Below, one piece after another: positions 24,788 to 35,633 of a DNA stretch of 64,000 bases. Within the stretch, counting starts at the first letter, position 1. The number at the start of each line of letters is the position of its first letter. Source of the DNA: Fennellomyces sp. T-0311. Taxonomy: Eukaryota; Mucoromycota; Mucoromycetes; Mucorales; Lichtheimiaceae. The DNA lies in NCBI GenBank assembly GCA_025266875.1, contig JALLLT010000004.1, positions 1,240,001 to 1,304,000 on the forward strand, written 5' to 3'. The position numbers and the translations under genes are program-made. Under the pieces are notes generated by a model, which was not told the DNA's origin, ran no database searches, and saw nothing but the letters and a program-made list of their open reading frames with translations.

Positions 24788-26853
24788 AGAATGATATAAT
24801 AAATACCCATACCTGCGAATGATGGAACGTACAGTATGTAATAGCAATTCGATTCGTATACTTTGTCACAGGTTTGAACAACTGCACTTGTCATTTCATA
24901 ACTGTTCCGTAACACTAAGTCATGTAACTCATACTACAAACATAGTAGGTCGCCTCAGACATCAAACTCCTAATTATGCGACCCCAAGGGATGCAGCCTC
25001 TTTTTTTTTACCTAAAATATGTATTATTATACAAATTTAGCCAAGCCTGTCTAGTGCATCAGACGTACTTTGTTACATATATTTTGCATATATGTGCATT
25101 GGGCTGCAGCTCTAGATGACATAACAGAAACTTTATCTGGGTTACTTAACCTACTTCAGGTTGGGATGAAACGAATAACAGTTACATTTCGTGCATGTTA
25201 TTGGAGTTATTTACTATAGCTTTGTATCTATATTGTAATCTAAAATACTAGTGGCATGTTTCTGAATACGGTTCAATAAGAGCGTGATCCAACTCTATTA
25301 TGTCAATCGAGTCTTTGTATATATATTAGGGCTGCTGACATGAAAGGAATACTTTGTAATTTGGTAGATCGGGGTATCATTGAACGCTCTATGCATGTAC
25401 GTGAACTTCAGGTGACAGCGCTAGCGATATAGTCAGTATAGCACACGGAGTATTATGTCGGTAAGTTGCAGTGGTTCCCCGCGTTTCCAGGTGCAGTACC
25501 CCTTTTGGCTGCCACAGTATCACTTATATACAAGTGATAAGAAACATGTACATATTGCTAATAAATATGTACTATCTTCCTAGATGATCTCTGCTTATTG
25601 GCATATACACAACCAAGTAAACAGCGATAATGTGCTCCGTTCAATGTTGATACTTTCTTGATTGAGCTAAAGCAGGGTTAGAGCTTCCTGGCAATGCGTC
25701 GTTTATCCAGGTCAGCAAAGTGGTCGTATGAATAACTTCTTTCTGTATGCATAACAGACTTTATACGCACATAAAAATAAGCGATGGCTGTGGTTAATAG
25801 ACGTGTATATGAGATTATAAAAGAAAAATACCAATTGTGCCAACTCTGAGTATCCGAAATCGTTAATTCAGCACATTTTTGAGCAGCCAGGAAGGTTGGT
25901 AGGTATTCTACAACGCTCAGGAATACCACATGAAAACAAGAATAATATGCAAGGTTGATAGCTTCCTTTAAGAGAAACACTATACTCTATACTATACATA
26001 CACGACCCCATGGCTCCCAGTTAAATCAAGCTACATACATGCACCATATAATAGATGCCTATCCATACGATAAAAGAAAATCTATACATTAAAATGTGAA
26101 GACGCTACGCGTATCATACACAAGATGAAAGAATGATAGAAATAACGATCATCATTATTACAGTAGAAGTGCTCTGTAATCAGGGCAAGTTAGCCTGCAC
26201 CTATCACTGCATTTGATTACTGCAAAATATTGTCCTTCTTCGTACAATATTGTCTAAAGAAATGGTACATATTACATCACCGGTGCATTCCAAAATCAGT
26301 CTTTGCAATTCGATACAAAATATATTCCATGATGCACCTTTGGGTGATGAGTCAAAGCAGTGAATTAGTCTTCTTTTGCTGAGATTTTCCAGCCAAGCTT
26401 ATAAACAGCTTCAACATTCTTCATTCCATGAAATAGGTGCTGGTAGTCAAGAAATAAACACCTGATGGGGGAATAGCAGCAGAAGAAGCACAAAGCCGTC
26501 GTCCCGTCTCCAAATTCATTTTTCAGGATTTAAAGTCCATTATATAATCTCTTCGGAAAATATTGGTGATTGCTTTGGGTAGTGTTCGTTCATTACTGCG
26601 ACGCTCAAGCTTTGTAAGGGTATTCGCAGTGTATCCAACAATTGACATTGGCGCTTTCCCTTCACTCTAGGGCGGGTTATATAATACGCAATATGAAAGC
26701 TGTGGCATGCCCATCGTTGATTTTCCTCCTTCATGTCGTTACCAATGCAAGTTCTTCTAAAAAGAATTCACTTTTTTAGTGTACTATCCATCCAAATGGC
26801 TAGTATGACTGAGTTTTACTTAAAAAGCCATCGCGTATACATTGGCATTCAAT
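24788..26853. other. Long gene-free AT-rich stretch
   Basis: About 2.1 kb without a recognisable gene. Short open frames (for example 25678-25980 minus, hydrophobic) lack motifs and convincing splice partners. No RNA gene or clear repeat was seen. Confidence 0.45.
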
Positions 26854-28529
26854 TCAAAAAACTTTTATTGATGCTACTCTTTTAGTGCCATCCCAGTCTA
26901 CTTCTTTCTCCAAGGTTGAACCTATTTCGATCTTCTTGCTGCGCAAGTGGATATTGAGCACACGTTCAGCCTTGGCGATGGACTGGAATTTTTTCTCAGA
27001 TGCTGGTTCACTCGCAAGAGTAGCAACAACCATGCGAGCTGTTCTGCCGATTGGCGCCGTCTCTCGGTCCACCCATGTTAGGTTTACCGCTCGGTTATCT
27101 TGTGGATCTCCATTGAGGCGCTTAACATAGCTCTTTGTCTCGCTATAACCATCAACAAAAGCAATGGCTACAAGTCGAGATATGTATATAGTGTGTGCAC
27201 GGATGGGCACCATAATGATATCGTTGCCTTTTGCCTGTTGCCTGTCAGAACGTATTTCAACCCGTGGGTATTTCTTTCTGTCGAGCCCTTGTGAAAGCAG
27301 TTTTGACGAGCCTTTTCTGCGAACATGTCCCATATCAGACACTTCGTATTCATTGAAGGACAACCCGATCCACGGAATCACACCAATTGTTTTCCACACT
27401 GTTTTATCCGTGACCTCTGGGAGTTCCCATGGCTTGATATTCTCTTCATAGACACCTTGTTCTTTCAGTGATGCGCGCATGGACGTTTGTTCGGGTGAAA
27501 ATGCCCGTCGAGTGTTTTCGGACCCAGTGACATACTCAAGGTTTGATAGAGCATTGTTTAGCTTGGAACCGTCAACATGGTCGATCTCGAGTTTTCCATT
27601 TGGGCGGCCATTAAACGAATGCATAACAACCTTGTGTACGGGGATTTTAACTCGGTAGAAAGAAGTGTCAGGAGATATGGTGACTTCCAGATAACCGCTC
27701 CTATTTTTGTATAAGAGAAGATGACTTCGCCTGAGAAGGGAGTAAACGTATCCGGTGTCCGAGACGAGATAGCGATTGAATGTGAATGTATCATGAACGT
27801 CTTTGACGACCGCGTACTTCACGCCTTCGTTAAGCCGTTCATGCCTCTCGATCTCAAGCTCTTGCAGCTTCTTCAAATCGCATATCTCCAAGTTCTCCAA
27901 GCTGCAGTTGAACTGTTTACCGTCCCGATGAAATATATGCTGAGTAGTACCGTCATAATTGAGGAAAGTATAAGCCATAATTTCCTCCAGTTTGATTGTG
28001 GCTTTCTTCCCGGTTTCAATAAAAAATTCGTACGAGACGGATGCTTCTTTACGTTCCTTCATAGGTTTTAGCCCGCCTGATAAGTTCCAGCAGACATCAC
28101 CCTGTTTATTGACGTAGTAGCGGGAGGGTTTGACTACAGGTAGCCGTGGGTGACGAATTGGATACCAGATCAGCTCGTCTTCGTTGTTTGCCGCTTCAGA
28201 GCTTTTTTCCTCAGCTTCCAACTGCGGTTTCACTATGCGAACCAGAACTTTAGTGTACACCGACAGACCTTACAGTCAGTTTGAGCACTCACTAGCCTCT
28301 TTTTTAATTCCAGAATCATCGTCACGAAGACATGCTAACAGAGCTTCATTGGGAATTGAATCTTCTTCCTTCTTGATAACAACTGAACAGTTTTGGTTTA
28401 AAATGCTGCTAGTCAGGCCTCATCGAATGACATTCAGTACATACCATTCAGCACCTCTATGCTAGCTTCTTTTTTAATAGTCGGCTGCTCCTTTGGTGAA
28501 ATGGATTTATCTGTTTTAGATTCGCTCAT
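26854..28529 (-). CDS. NUMOD4/HNH-like multi-module protein, copy 2 (HNH core intact)
   Basis: This is the second paralog. Exon 1 (28445-28529) begins MSESKTDKSISPKEQPTIKK and exon 2 begins VIKKEEDSIPNEALL. The main exon then carries three modules. Module A has SRYYVNKQGDV, IKLEEIMAYTFL and HIFHRDGKQFNCSLENLEIC. Module B has VVKDVHDTFTFNRYLVSD, TGYVYSLL, IPVHKVVMHSF and the complete HNH_3-type core EIDHVDGSKLNNALSNLEYV followed by TGSENTRRAF. Module C has WKTIGVIPWIGLSFNEYEVS, ISRLVAIAFVDGYSE and VKRLNGDPQDNRAVNLTWV. The module B core keeps the D-H, N and N-L residues of HNH nucleases, so DNA cleavage is plausible. The short acidic/basic N-terminal exons differ from those of copy 1. Role unknown. 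Confidence 0.85.
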
Positions 28530-30439
28530 TGTCAAATGCCAAGAAAATGGGAAAAGCCGCTCCAGCCTTAGGGGCTCATTGACTGGAGACGGTCAGATGT
28601 GGAATGCAGATGTTGCACAACAGCATCACTGGTACCCACGCAGTTGAAATAATCCAAAAGTAGTAGAGTGATATATCAATCAACCACGACATATTGAAGC
28701 AGAGTTAGTCATGGACAGTTATGGACTACGTTTAAATAACCTGAGATATAAAGCAGTCGAAGATGATTCTCAAATGCACTTGTCTTTCATTTTTCCACTG
28801 TCTTCGAGTTTCCTCGATTTCGTACCCTTTTCACCTCTGACTTCTTCCATTTCAAACGGGTTTTGATCGACTTTTACGTAATAGGAGCTTACGCATTTTT
28901 GGTCGTAATTCGGTCTCAAACAACGCTAGAGATACAAACTTAACGGTTCTGTAACCCACGTGTTTGTAGCACTTTATACACAAGTTAAGTGAGGCTCTTA
29001 CATCATAAACGTGTCGTATAAAACACGTCTTAAGGTCAAAAATTGATTTTCTTCCAAGTAAACTTTTTCCCTTAGCGCCTAATTCTTAAGTCGCTACCAT
29101 CACTGGATACTCCTAATTTTATTACAAAATGTACCATATATCAAGATATCAAGATGAGCCAAACGCTGGATGAGTCAACAAACGTGTTCAAAGATGCCTA
29201 ATGCGTTCTCTTGCAAACTCAGAGAGAGAAACGCAAAAGTCAATGTTTTACATCGGACCAATATCACGCAATACTATGGAGGCTACAGTTACTTGAAGAG
29301 CGTTCGGATGCAGAAGTCGTTTTCAAAAGACACTTTAGAAATACCTACTCTATCACCAAAAAGGTATTCCTTTTTTCTGAAAATCCATTCTAAAAAGTAC
29401 TTTTGAGAAAGAAATGATTCTAATTCAACATGACTTTTTTTATTCAAATGGCACCCGAAAAGTAGTTTTGTGCTGAATGCAGGCTGGTGGTTACCAGAAT
29501 ATGCTCTTAAAGATTTTGTTTATCGACCTGGACACATATCTGAATTGTTGCAATCGGCTAGGAAGAATCAGTAATGCCGCGTAATCCTCAGATTTGAAGT
29601 TCCTCATATTTTTCACAGTCGTTTTAGGCAATTGATTAGCCACAAGGGTGATACGAGATGGCTTTTGCTTACTTTCCAAGATAACTTTTTATCCACCTCC
29701 CGGTTTGGCCAGCCATTAAAACCATCAGATATACCTTGGTTTTCTCTACAAAGTGTACCACTACATTAAGTAAATCCAATCGTTTGATGATTCAGAAAAA
29801 AGTGAAACAAGTATTTAGAAGAAACAGTCTCGTTGACTGAACCAGCGATCGGAAAACGTGATGTTTACAAACAAATCATAAAGAGAGAAAACAAATGCAT
29901 ATATAGAGATCTGAAAAGCTAGCTGAAGTAGCAATCGAGCAAAATGATTAATGAAAATCAGGTAAGTTACTGTAGATATGTTTATGAACTCGTCTAGTGG
30001 TTGGATTTAGTTATATAGCCACGTATTTTATAGAAAAAGCAAACGTGCATCTAATGGTTTTGGTTTACTACCCTGTATACACAGGTTGGTCATGGGACCT
30101 TTGCTACTGCCATAGGGGTAGCTACAATAGCACCAATATATATTACTTTCCTAATCGACATTCGAGCTATGATCCAGTTATATAAAACAACATTATCGAG
30201 TAGCACCATTGCAGAATTATTGCCTGTATTTTTTTTCAATTCTTCCCATTGAGCAAATGATAATTCGTTATATCGACCATCAGTATTCTTTCCAGAAGGT
30301 ATTGTACTATTTAGTCCTCGAGGAATATACGTAATGTATTCAAAAAAGGGCTCCGTTACTTTATAATAGGGATATTTGTGGTTGACAATAATCTACAGTA
30401 CTCAGTATGTCATCTGCTCAGAAACTTGCAAACGAACGA
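28530..30439. other. Gene-poor stretch with a possible small relic
   Basis: At about 29190-29400 (+) a frame reads REKRKSQCFTSDQYHAILWR and LQLLEERSDAEVVFKRHFRN, resembling the short helical segment before the integrase core in some retroelement and KRBA2-type proteins. It is brief, broken upstream by a stop and unsupported by other motifs. Nothing else recognised. Confidence 0.25.
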
Positions 30440-30463
30440 TTTAGGGTGCGCCGAACAGAGAGA
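30440..30463 (+). repeat. Left terminal inverted repeat of the Harbinger element
   Basis: The sequence TTTAGGGTGCGCCGAACAGA continues GAGA and pairs with the right end at 33599-33623 apart from an extra G and one mismatch. A partial third copy sits at 30501-30523. Confidence 0.8.
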
Positions 30464-30687
30464 TGAAAACGACTGAAGTCCTCTCTGATCAGATCATCCA
30501 AAAGGGTGCACCGAACAGAGGGATTTCCTTTTCTGTACATCAACCAAATCGATGAATGAATATGCTTTTTTTTCTCCTTTTCTTCAGCATTGACGCGACC
30601 GTTTGTATATAAAAGTTGCAGAACAATGATAATGTTGAATAAAAGTTATTTTTATCCATCTCTTTGAACTTTTTTGTGATATTTAAC

Positions 30688-31266
30688 ATGCGTAGCAACA
30701 ACACCGATCCTACCTTCAACATTGTGATGTGGAATCCCCATCAGGAACAGCAAGAGCAGCAACAATAACCCCAAACTCAGCAGCAGCAACAGCCTGCAGA
30801 AGCGTTATCGTCGTCAATCACTCTTGGTTCTGCTGCGAGAGCACCCAATCGCAGATGGAAAGATGGTCATATCGAAGCATTGATAGATGCTGTCAATGCG
30901 AGATATGACATACTTATAAGCACGATCGAAACACGAGCCAAGGGAGCCATCTGGGACCAGATCGAACAGGTGTATACGCAAACCGATCCTGGGCCGCTCA
31001 AAGGAAGCCTTGCAAAAGAAATGGGGTGACTTGGTAGACATCTACCATGTGTCCGTGCCATGATGCAAGACCAGTCTGGGGAGAATGGCACTCCCGGTCA
31101 AGAGCGATGGGAACATTATGACGACATGGATAGCATTGTTGGCAGCGGCCGAGCAATTGTTCCACCAAGCACCATGGACTCCATCCATGGCCTTGTTCGG
31201 AACAGACGAGGATGAGGTTAACGAGCAGCTAGTACATCGACTCCGAACCACTGCTTTCCAAGAGTA
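30688..31266 (+). pseudogene. Harbinger ORF1, Myb/SANT-like DNA-binding protein, broken
   Basis: A Gln-rich leader (MRSNNTDPTFNIVMWNPHQE) hits a TAA inside the CAG/CAA tract near 30767. The same frame resumes with RRWKDGHIEALIDAVNARYD and GAIWDQIEQVYTQTD, a trihelix/Myb-type helix pair. The expected continuation KKWGDLVDIYH lies in another frame, followed by RAMMQDQSGENGTPGQERWE in a third. At least one nonsense change and two frameshifts therefore separate it from a working protein. In active Harbinger elements this protein brings the transposase to the ends. Confidence 0.65.
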
Positions 31267-31548
31267 AGTCCTCGAGAATGCTAACCAGCAGATGGACAGT
31301 CTGACTGCTTGTATTGGCGAGCCTTTCCGACAGTTTGAGGGGGCGGAGGACTGTCGTGCGCGAGATTTCAAGGCAGCGGAAAATCGACGCCATTAGAAAT
31401 ACCTTCAGACTTGAGGGAGCTTTTTGATCGCCCTGGCAACATTGGCGAACAAAACAATACAAGCAAAAACACCACTGAAGAAGAGCAAGTCGAGGATCGT
31501 GAAGATCAATAAATGATTTTGCTTTACTTCCATTTAATGCTTATTTTA

Positions 31549-33157
31549 CTACAATCTACGACTGGCTTCATACAACTCATTTCTTAAACTATCACGTACT
31601 GGAACACCTTGCTGACGCAACGACGTAGTGTCTCCAACACCAGGTTGGTGTCCTGCGCCCATTAGGGCAATGCGACCCGTTATGCCTTCATCTTCTGTAT
31701 TCAATGGAAAAAGTTCATTTGAATGAAGGTCGTGCCGTTCGATGCAGATGTTGTGCAATATACAGCATGCATATATCATCAATGTCAATCGCTCATGATC
31801 CTTAAGATAAAGGTAATGGTGTAGGAATCTCCAACGGGAAATAAGGCAACCAAGGCTCGTTCAATAGCCATACTCATAAAAGAGTGGACGAAGTTGAACT
31901 TTTTCTCATCAAAGTTTGTTGCTGTTCGCGAATAGGGCACCATTATCGCTGGTCGCAATGGGTATACAGAGTCTTCCAAGCTTAAGCAACTTCATGTCAG
32001 GAATATTCATGCTCGAAGTACTAACCGGCAAGGGTATAACTTCCATTTGGGCATCATTGTTCAGTTTCATTCAATAGCTTCGTATTAAGAGAGCTATTGG
32101 CAAACGTACGTGCATCATGGGTTCAACCTTATAGGTTGATTCGAAAATACATTAGGCTGAGTAATATATCGATATTTCAATACATAGTTAACAATACCTG
32201 ATTGACCAGCTTCTATATACGAGAATTTTCCGTCAGTAGTACAAACAGCAAGTAAATTGATCGAATGGTGTAATTTACGATCTCAGAAGCGCTGTCCGTT
32301 ACTAGTAGGCTTGTGGATGACGATGAGTTTGCCATCCATAGCTCCGATTGCTCCTTGTAGCCTTCTGCCTGCATCTTGGGTGCTCGCTAGTGCAGTAGGT
32401 GCCGAAAAGGCTTGAGCTGCTAGGCGTGCTTCTTGTGGTGTGCTTGGCCATCTGATCTGCTGTCGATGGACGTCACAGATGGCATTTAGCAATCGCATCG
32501 TGAAGTTGTGATAATATCCTTGGCTCAAACCAAATTGCGTTTCGAACATGCGGTATGCAACGTAAGTGTTTGCGAAACGCCACACTGCACAGCAGACTTG
32601 AATGAATGCTGGGGTCATTTGAGGAGAGTCCAAGGCAAATGCTTCGTGCGTCGACAAAGTACTGATAAGCTATTCCAAAGTTGACTTTTTCATACGATAA
32701 TGCCATCTGTAACTGGCCGTCATCATCATTCAGGTTCGAATGCGCCAATGTCCAGAATTGTGTACCATAAGTTTGGTTAACTTTTGCTATGCGAAAGTGA
32801 TAAGATGAGCTTGCAAAAGCTACGACAATGCTTGTATCAATACAGTTGAACCCCATTTTTTGCACTGGCAGCTTTTTCAAAAACCTTGTGCAAAAAGCGG
32901 GGGTGTGCAAATAGCGGGATTGATTTGTCTGGAATCCTGAACGGTTTTGATGAGAATCGTGTGTAAAAACTGAGGGTGTACAAATAACGGGTGTGCAAAA
33001 AACGGGGTTCCACTGTAAAGCGGACAGCATGTACTGAAGGCGCAATAAGTTCTGTTAGCCGTTGTATAAATGCTGCTTGATGGCGTCTTCTTTCTGCATC
33101 ATTGTTACGCCTGGGACGTTGGATGAGAATTGGCTGTGGCATACTGTTCTTGTTCAT
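31549..33157 (-). pseudogene. Harbinger DDE transposase, broken by stops and a MITE insertion
   Basis: The N-terminal part (MNKNSMPQPILIQRPRRNND, HQAAFIQRLTELIAPSV) is interrupted by a 173-bp MITE. Downstream are CCAVWRFANTYVAYRMFETQ, FGLSQGYYHNFTMRLLNAIC and GAIGAMDGKLIVIHKP (first catalytic Asp). A TGA follows QRF; the frame continues DRKLHHSINLLAVCTTDGKF. HDART (second Asp) is followed by another in-frame TGA after LLNETEQ. KKFNFVHSFMSMAIERALVA contains the expected Glu. The C-terminus (LMIYACCILHNICIERHD) closes at 31549. The three DDE residues survive, but the gene is dead as it stands. Confidence 0.75.
32843..33015. mobile_element. MITE 1, TA-flanked, pogo/Tigger-like ends, inside the transposase
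   Basis: This is a 173-bp element flanked by TA on both sides (32841-32842 and 33016-33017). Its ends are CAGTTGAACCCCATTTTTTG on the left and, complementing the right end, CAGTGGAACCCCGTTTTTTG. Internal repeats of a GTGCAAA(T/A)A(A/G)CGGG-like word occur at 32886-33006. It encodes nothing. Its insertion splits the Harbinger transposase N-terminus, so it arrived later. Confidence 0.85.
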
Positions 33158-33231
33158 TGTATGTAAAAAAAAAGTTGGAAATAAAAAAAAACTAGCAGAA
33201 GATAGAGAGACAATGAAAAACGAGAGGCATA

Positions 33232-33419
33232 CAGTCGAACCCCTTTGTGCAGAACAGGGAAATCCAAACATTTCGTTCCATACAGTGAGGTTATGCACCA
33301 ACTAGGAGATAGTTGATACAGTCATACCTGCTTTGTACCGCTTTGAGAATTCCAAATATTTTGATGCATATAGTGAGGTTTTGCACGAAACGGAAGTTGC
33401 ACAAACAGGGGTTTGACTG
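33232..33419. mobile_element. MITE 2, TA-flanked, internally duplicated
   Basis: This is a 188-bp element between TA dinucleotides (33230-33231 and 33420-33421). Left end CAGTCGAACCCCTTTGTGCA; the complement of the right end is CAGTCAAACCCCTGTTTGTG. It contains two direct near-copies of one unit: AAATCCAAACATTTCG...ATACAGTGAGGTTATGCAC and GAATTCCAAATATTTTG...ATATAGTGAGGTTTTGCAC. It lies just upstream of the Harbinger transposase start. The ends match MITE 1, so both belong to one family. Confidence 0.8.
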
Positions 33420-33598
33420 TATATTTTTTAATACTTTGATCGCGTTTTAAAGCACAGGAGTGACAGAGTTCTTTATATCGATCCGAGTGAGTCTTTGCGG
33501 TGGTATTTCCACCGAGAAGCAGTTATGAGACATCCGCGAGCCCTAACTTTGGAAGCTGGAATGGAAAAATCATTTCCCATCGCCGATTTGGAAGTGGA

Positions 33599-33623
33599 GT
33601 TCTCTGTTCGGAGCACCCCTAAA
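33599..33623 (-). repeat. Right terminal inverted repeat of the Harbinger element
   Basis: GTTCTCTGTTCGGAGCACCC continues CTAAA. It is the inverted partner of 30440-30463. Confidence 0.8.
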
Positions 33624-34013
33624 CTCTCTAATGCCAAGTATGTCGGCTTAGCTATACAGTCCGAGTCACTTTGACGTTACATTGGTCCCTTGTACGTAAA
33701 ATTGATTCATTATTTCAGATCAACATAGTAGATAAGAGGATCTGTTACAAATGAAGTCATTTGTATAATAGCATAGACGAGACGAGATGGATAGCCACGA
33801 CGGTATGTATAAAAGCTACTTCGCCTCAAATCCTCTAAGCTGCTGAGCATCTATGTAGCAGCCGCACTTTGCGGCGCTCCTTCCATTAAAGTAAAACATA
33901 CTGCCATGACTTGGCAGTAAAAGTCGACGACTTGTACGTGATCGTGTGCTTAAAAAAAGCACACCTCCTGATGATTCCTGTTACTCTTCTTTTCCCTGTA
34001 CTTCAAACATAGT
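33624..34013. other. Intergenic, upstream of the Ubl-RING gene
   Basis: No gene recognised. CTTCCATTAAAG and short A/T-rich words are present, but no clear TATA or operator can be supported. Confidence 0.4.
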
Positions 34014-35420
34014 ATGCGATACCAATCACTTTCTGTCCTCATTGCCAACGTCCCAGGATTAACCATCTCAGTCCCATATGGAAAGGATGAACCTATTCGA
34101 TTGACTCTGGATCGAGTCACCCACAAACTGGCCGATACAGCTTATGGGGATGCACAAAGCCTTCGAAGCCTATATCTTGATGGTATTCGCATAGAAGACT
34201 ACACGAAATCGATACGGTATTATGGTCTATTCGGAAAGACTGTTACGTACAAAATCCTGAGCAATGTGCAAGAAAATGATCGCTCAGTCAAGTTTTTATC
34301 GGAACAGCAAGCCGCAGCAATCAAGCCAAAGCCAAGCCCGTTTTCTATATTTGAACTACGACACAACCAAAGACAATCCGATGCAACGGAAAGCAACACA
34401 GAAGTTCTACACGTAACAGTTGTTTCAGAAGAGGGAGATAGCATCAAAATCGCTACTGCTGAAGGCCAGACGGTTGAAATGTTCAAAAAAAGGATCTCAA
34501 GTCGAGTGCAAGGGGGGCTACCAACTGGCTGCCAACACCTGTTCTTTGAAGGAACGAGACTGGAAGCCAATAACACACTTGCATATTACAAAATACGAAG
34601 CAACGCTACAATTTATTTGCTCACTTTCGACTCTTCACTCCTTACGCCAACTACCGTGTTTATCAAAGCATTGAATGGCAGGACCATTATCTGCCGTACG
34701 CCCATGTCCCAGACATTGGAACACTTGAAGCAGCTAATTCAACTCCGAGAAAATATTCCAGTGGCAAAACAATGCCTCGTATTCGAGAGAAAGTACCTTG
34801 AAGATAATTCACTGCGACTGGAAGATTACGATATCAAGAATAACAGTACGCTCCACCTTACTATTCGACTACGTGGTGGTTCTGTGGCACCTACGTTATT
34901 TGCGGACGTGTCGAACAATGGCGGACGTATCAAAAAGACATGGTCATCAAACGCGCCTGACGGACGAATAGCCTGTAATGGCGCGAATATCGAGGTGAAG
35001 TGCAGATGCACCAAGTATCATGTAATCTTCCAGCAAGGTTTTGGATTCTATGAGCTTAATGAGACGCCAACAATCTGCCCCAACTGCAACAGCACCGATG
35101 TAACACCGATTACCGTTGGATTCAGTTGCTGCCAGTATAGGATCCATGGCGTGAAGTCAAACGGCGAGCGTTACAGGTCGGAGTGGATGATCGTGCGCAA
35201 GGATGATCAATATCAGGTTTATGACGACGCCAAACAGGTTGCATGGCGGCGACTTGGAATCGAGTCGAGACCATTGGAGGATAGCACTGATGATCCGTGC
35301 ACAATCTGCCTCGATGATCTCTATAGCACTACAACTTTGCGCTGCGGCCATCAATTTCATAAAAAGTGTATTGCCGGCTGGCATATGACATGCCCTAACT
35401 GCAGAAGCCCTCAGCTATAA
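34014..35420 (+). CDS. Three ubiquitin-like domains + zinc-binding module + C-terminal RING-H2 (E3-like)
   Basis: This is an intronless 468-residue protein. Ubl-1 spans about residues 5-88 (degenerate; SVPYGKDEPIRLTLDRVTHK). Ubl-2 is about 131-205 (HLFFEGTRLEANNTLAYYKI). Ubl-3 is about 213-289 and most ubiquitin-like (CLVFERKYLEDNSLRLEDYD, STLHLTIRLRGG), keeping the RLRGG end before SVAP. Residues 296-395 form a Cys-rich module (FADVSNNGGRIKKTWSSNAP, VKCRCTKYH, CPNCNSTDVTPITVGFSCC) of the type found fused behind ubiquitin in several protists and fungi. Residues 429-463 are a RING: CTICLDD, LRCGHQFHKKCIAGW, CPNC, with C3H2C3 ligands complete. It probably acts as an E3 ligase or ubiquitin-pathway scaffold. 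Whether RLRGG is cleaved is unknown. Confidence 0.85.
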   Translation: MRYQSLSVLIANVPGLTISVPYGKDEPIRLTLDRVTHKLADTAYGDAQSLRSLYLDGIRIEDYTKSIRYYGLFGKTVTYKILSNVQENDRSVKFLSEQQAAAIKPKPSPFSIFELRHNQRQSDATESNTEVLHVTVVSEEGDSIKIATAEGQTVEMFKKRISSRVQGGLPTGCQHLFFEGTRLEANNTLAYYKIRSNATIYLLTFDSSLLTPTTVFIKALNGRTIICRTPMSQTLEHLKQLIQLRENIPVAKQCLVFERKYLEDNSLRLEDYDIKNNSTLHLTIRLRGGSVAPTLFADVSNNGGRIKKTWSSNAPDGRIACNGANIEVKCRCTKYHVIFQQGFGFYELNETPTICPNCNSTDVTPITVGFSCCQYRIHGVKSNGERYRSEWMIVRKDDQYQVYDDAKQVAWRRLGIESRPLEDSTDDPCTICLDDLYSTTTLRCGHQFHKKCIAGWHMTCPNCRSPQL

Positions 35421-35633
35421 CCTTGGTTTATAACGTTGACTACTTGGTCAAAAAATAAAGTGAATGCATACATACTCCCTTTTTCAAATGTAATTACACG
35501 GATGCAATATATACTTCAAGTAGCCCTATTTGCAGATACTTTTAAGCGTGCTTATTATAGACGTACATAAGTATAGTAAAAGGTCAGTGATAGATAACGA
35601 AGGGCAACTGGTAGTGGCATAATAAGACTTTGT

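Larger units (their letters stand above)
30440..33623. mobile_element. PIF/Harbinger DNA transposon, inactivated
   Basis: The element is bounded by terminal inverted repeats: TTTAGGGTGCGCCGAACAGA at 30440 and, at 33599-33623, sequence whose complement reads TTTAGGGGTGCTCCGAACAG. A further subterminal copy (AAAGGGTGCACCGAACAGAG) lies at 30501. Inside are two opposed genes of the Harbinger type: a Myb/SANT-like ORF on plus (30688-31266) and a DDE transposase on minus (31549-33157). Both are broken, and two MITEs are nested in or beside the transposase gene. No clean 3-bp target duplication is visible. Confidence 0.8.

Noticed and set aside
29160..29410. A possible retroelement integrase-flanking fragment
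   Set aside because: Only a short helical segment resembles such proteins. No catalytic motif, LTR or neighbouring polyprotein is visible, so it is kept only as a remark.
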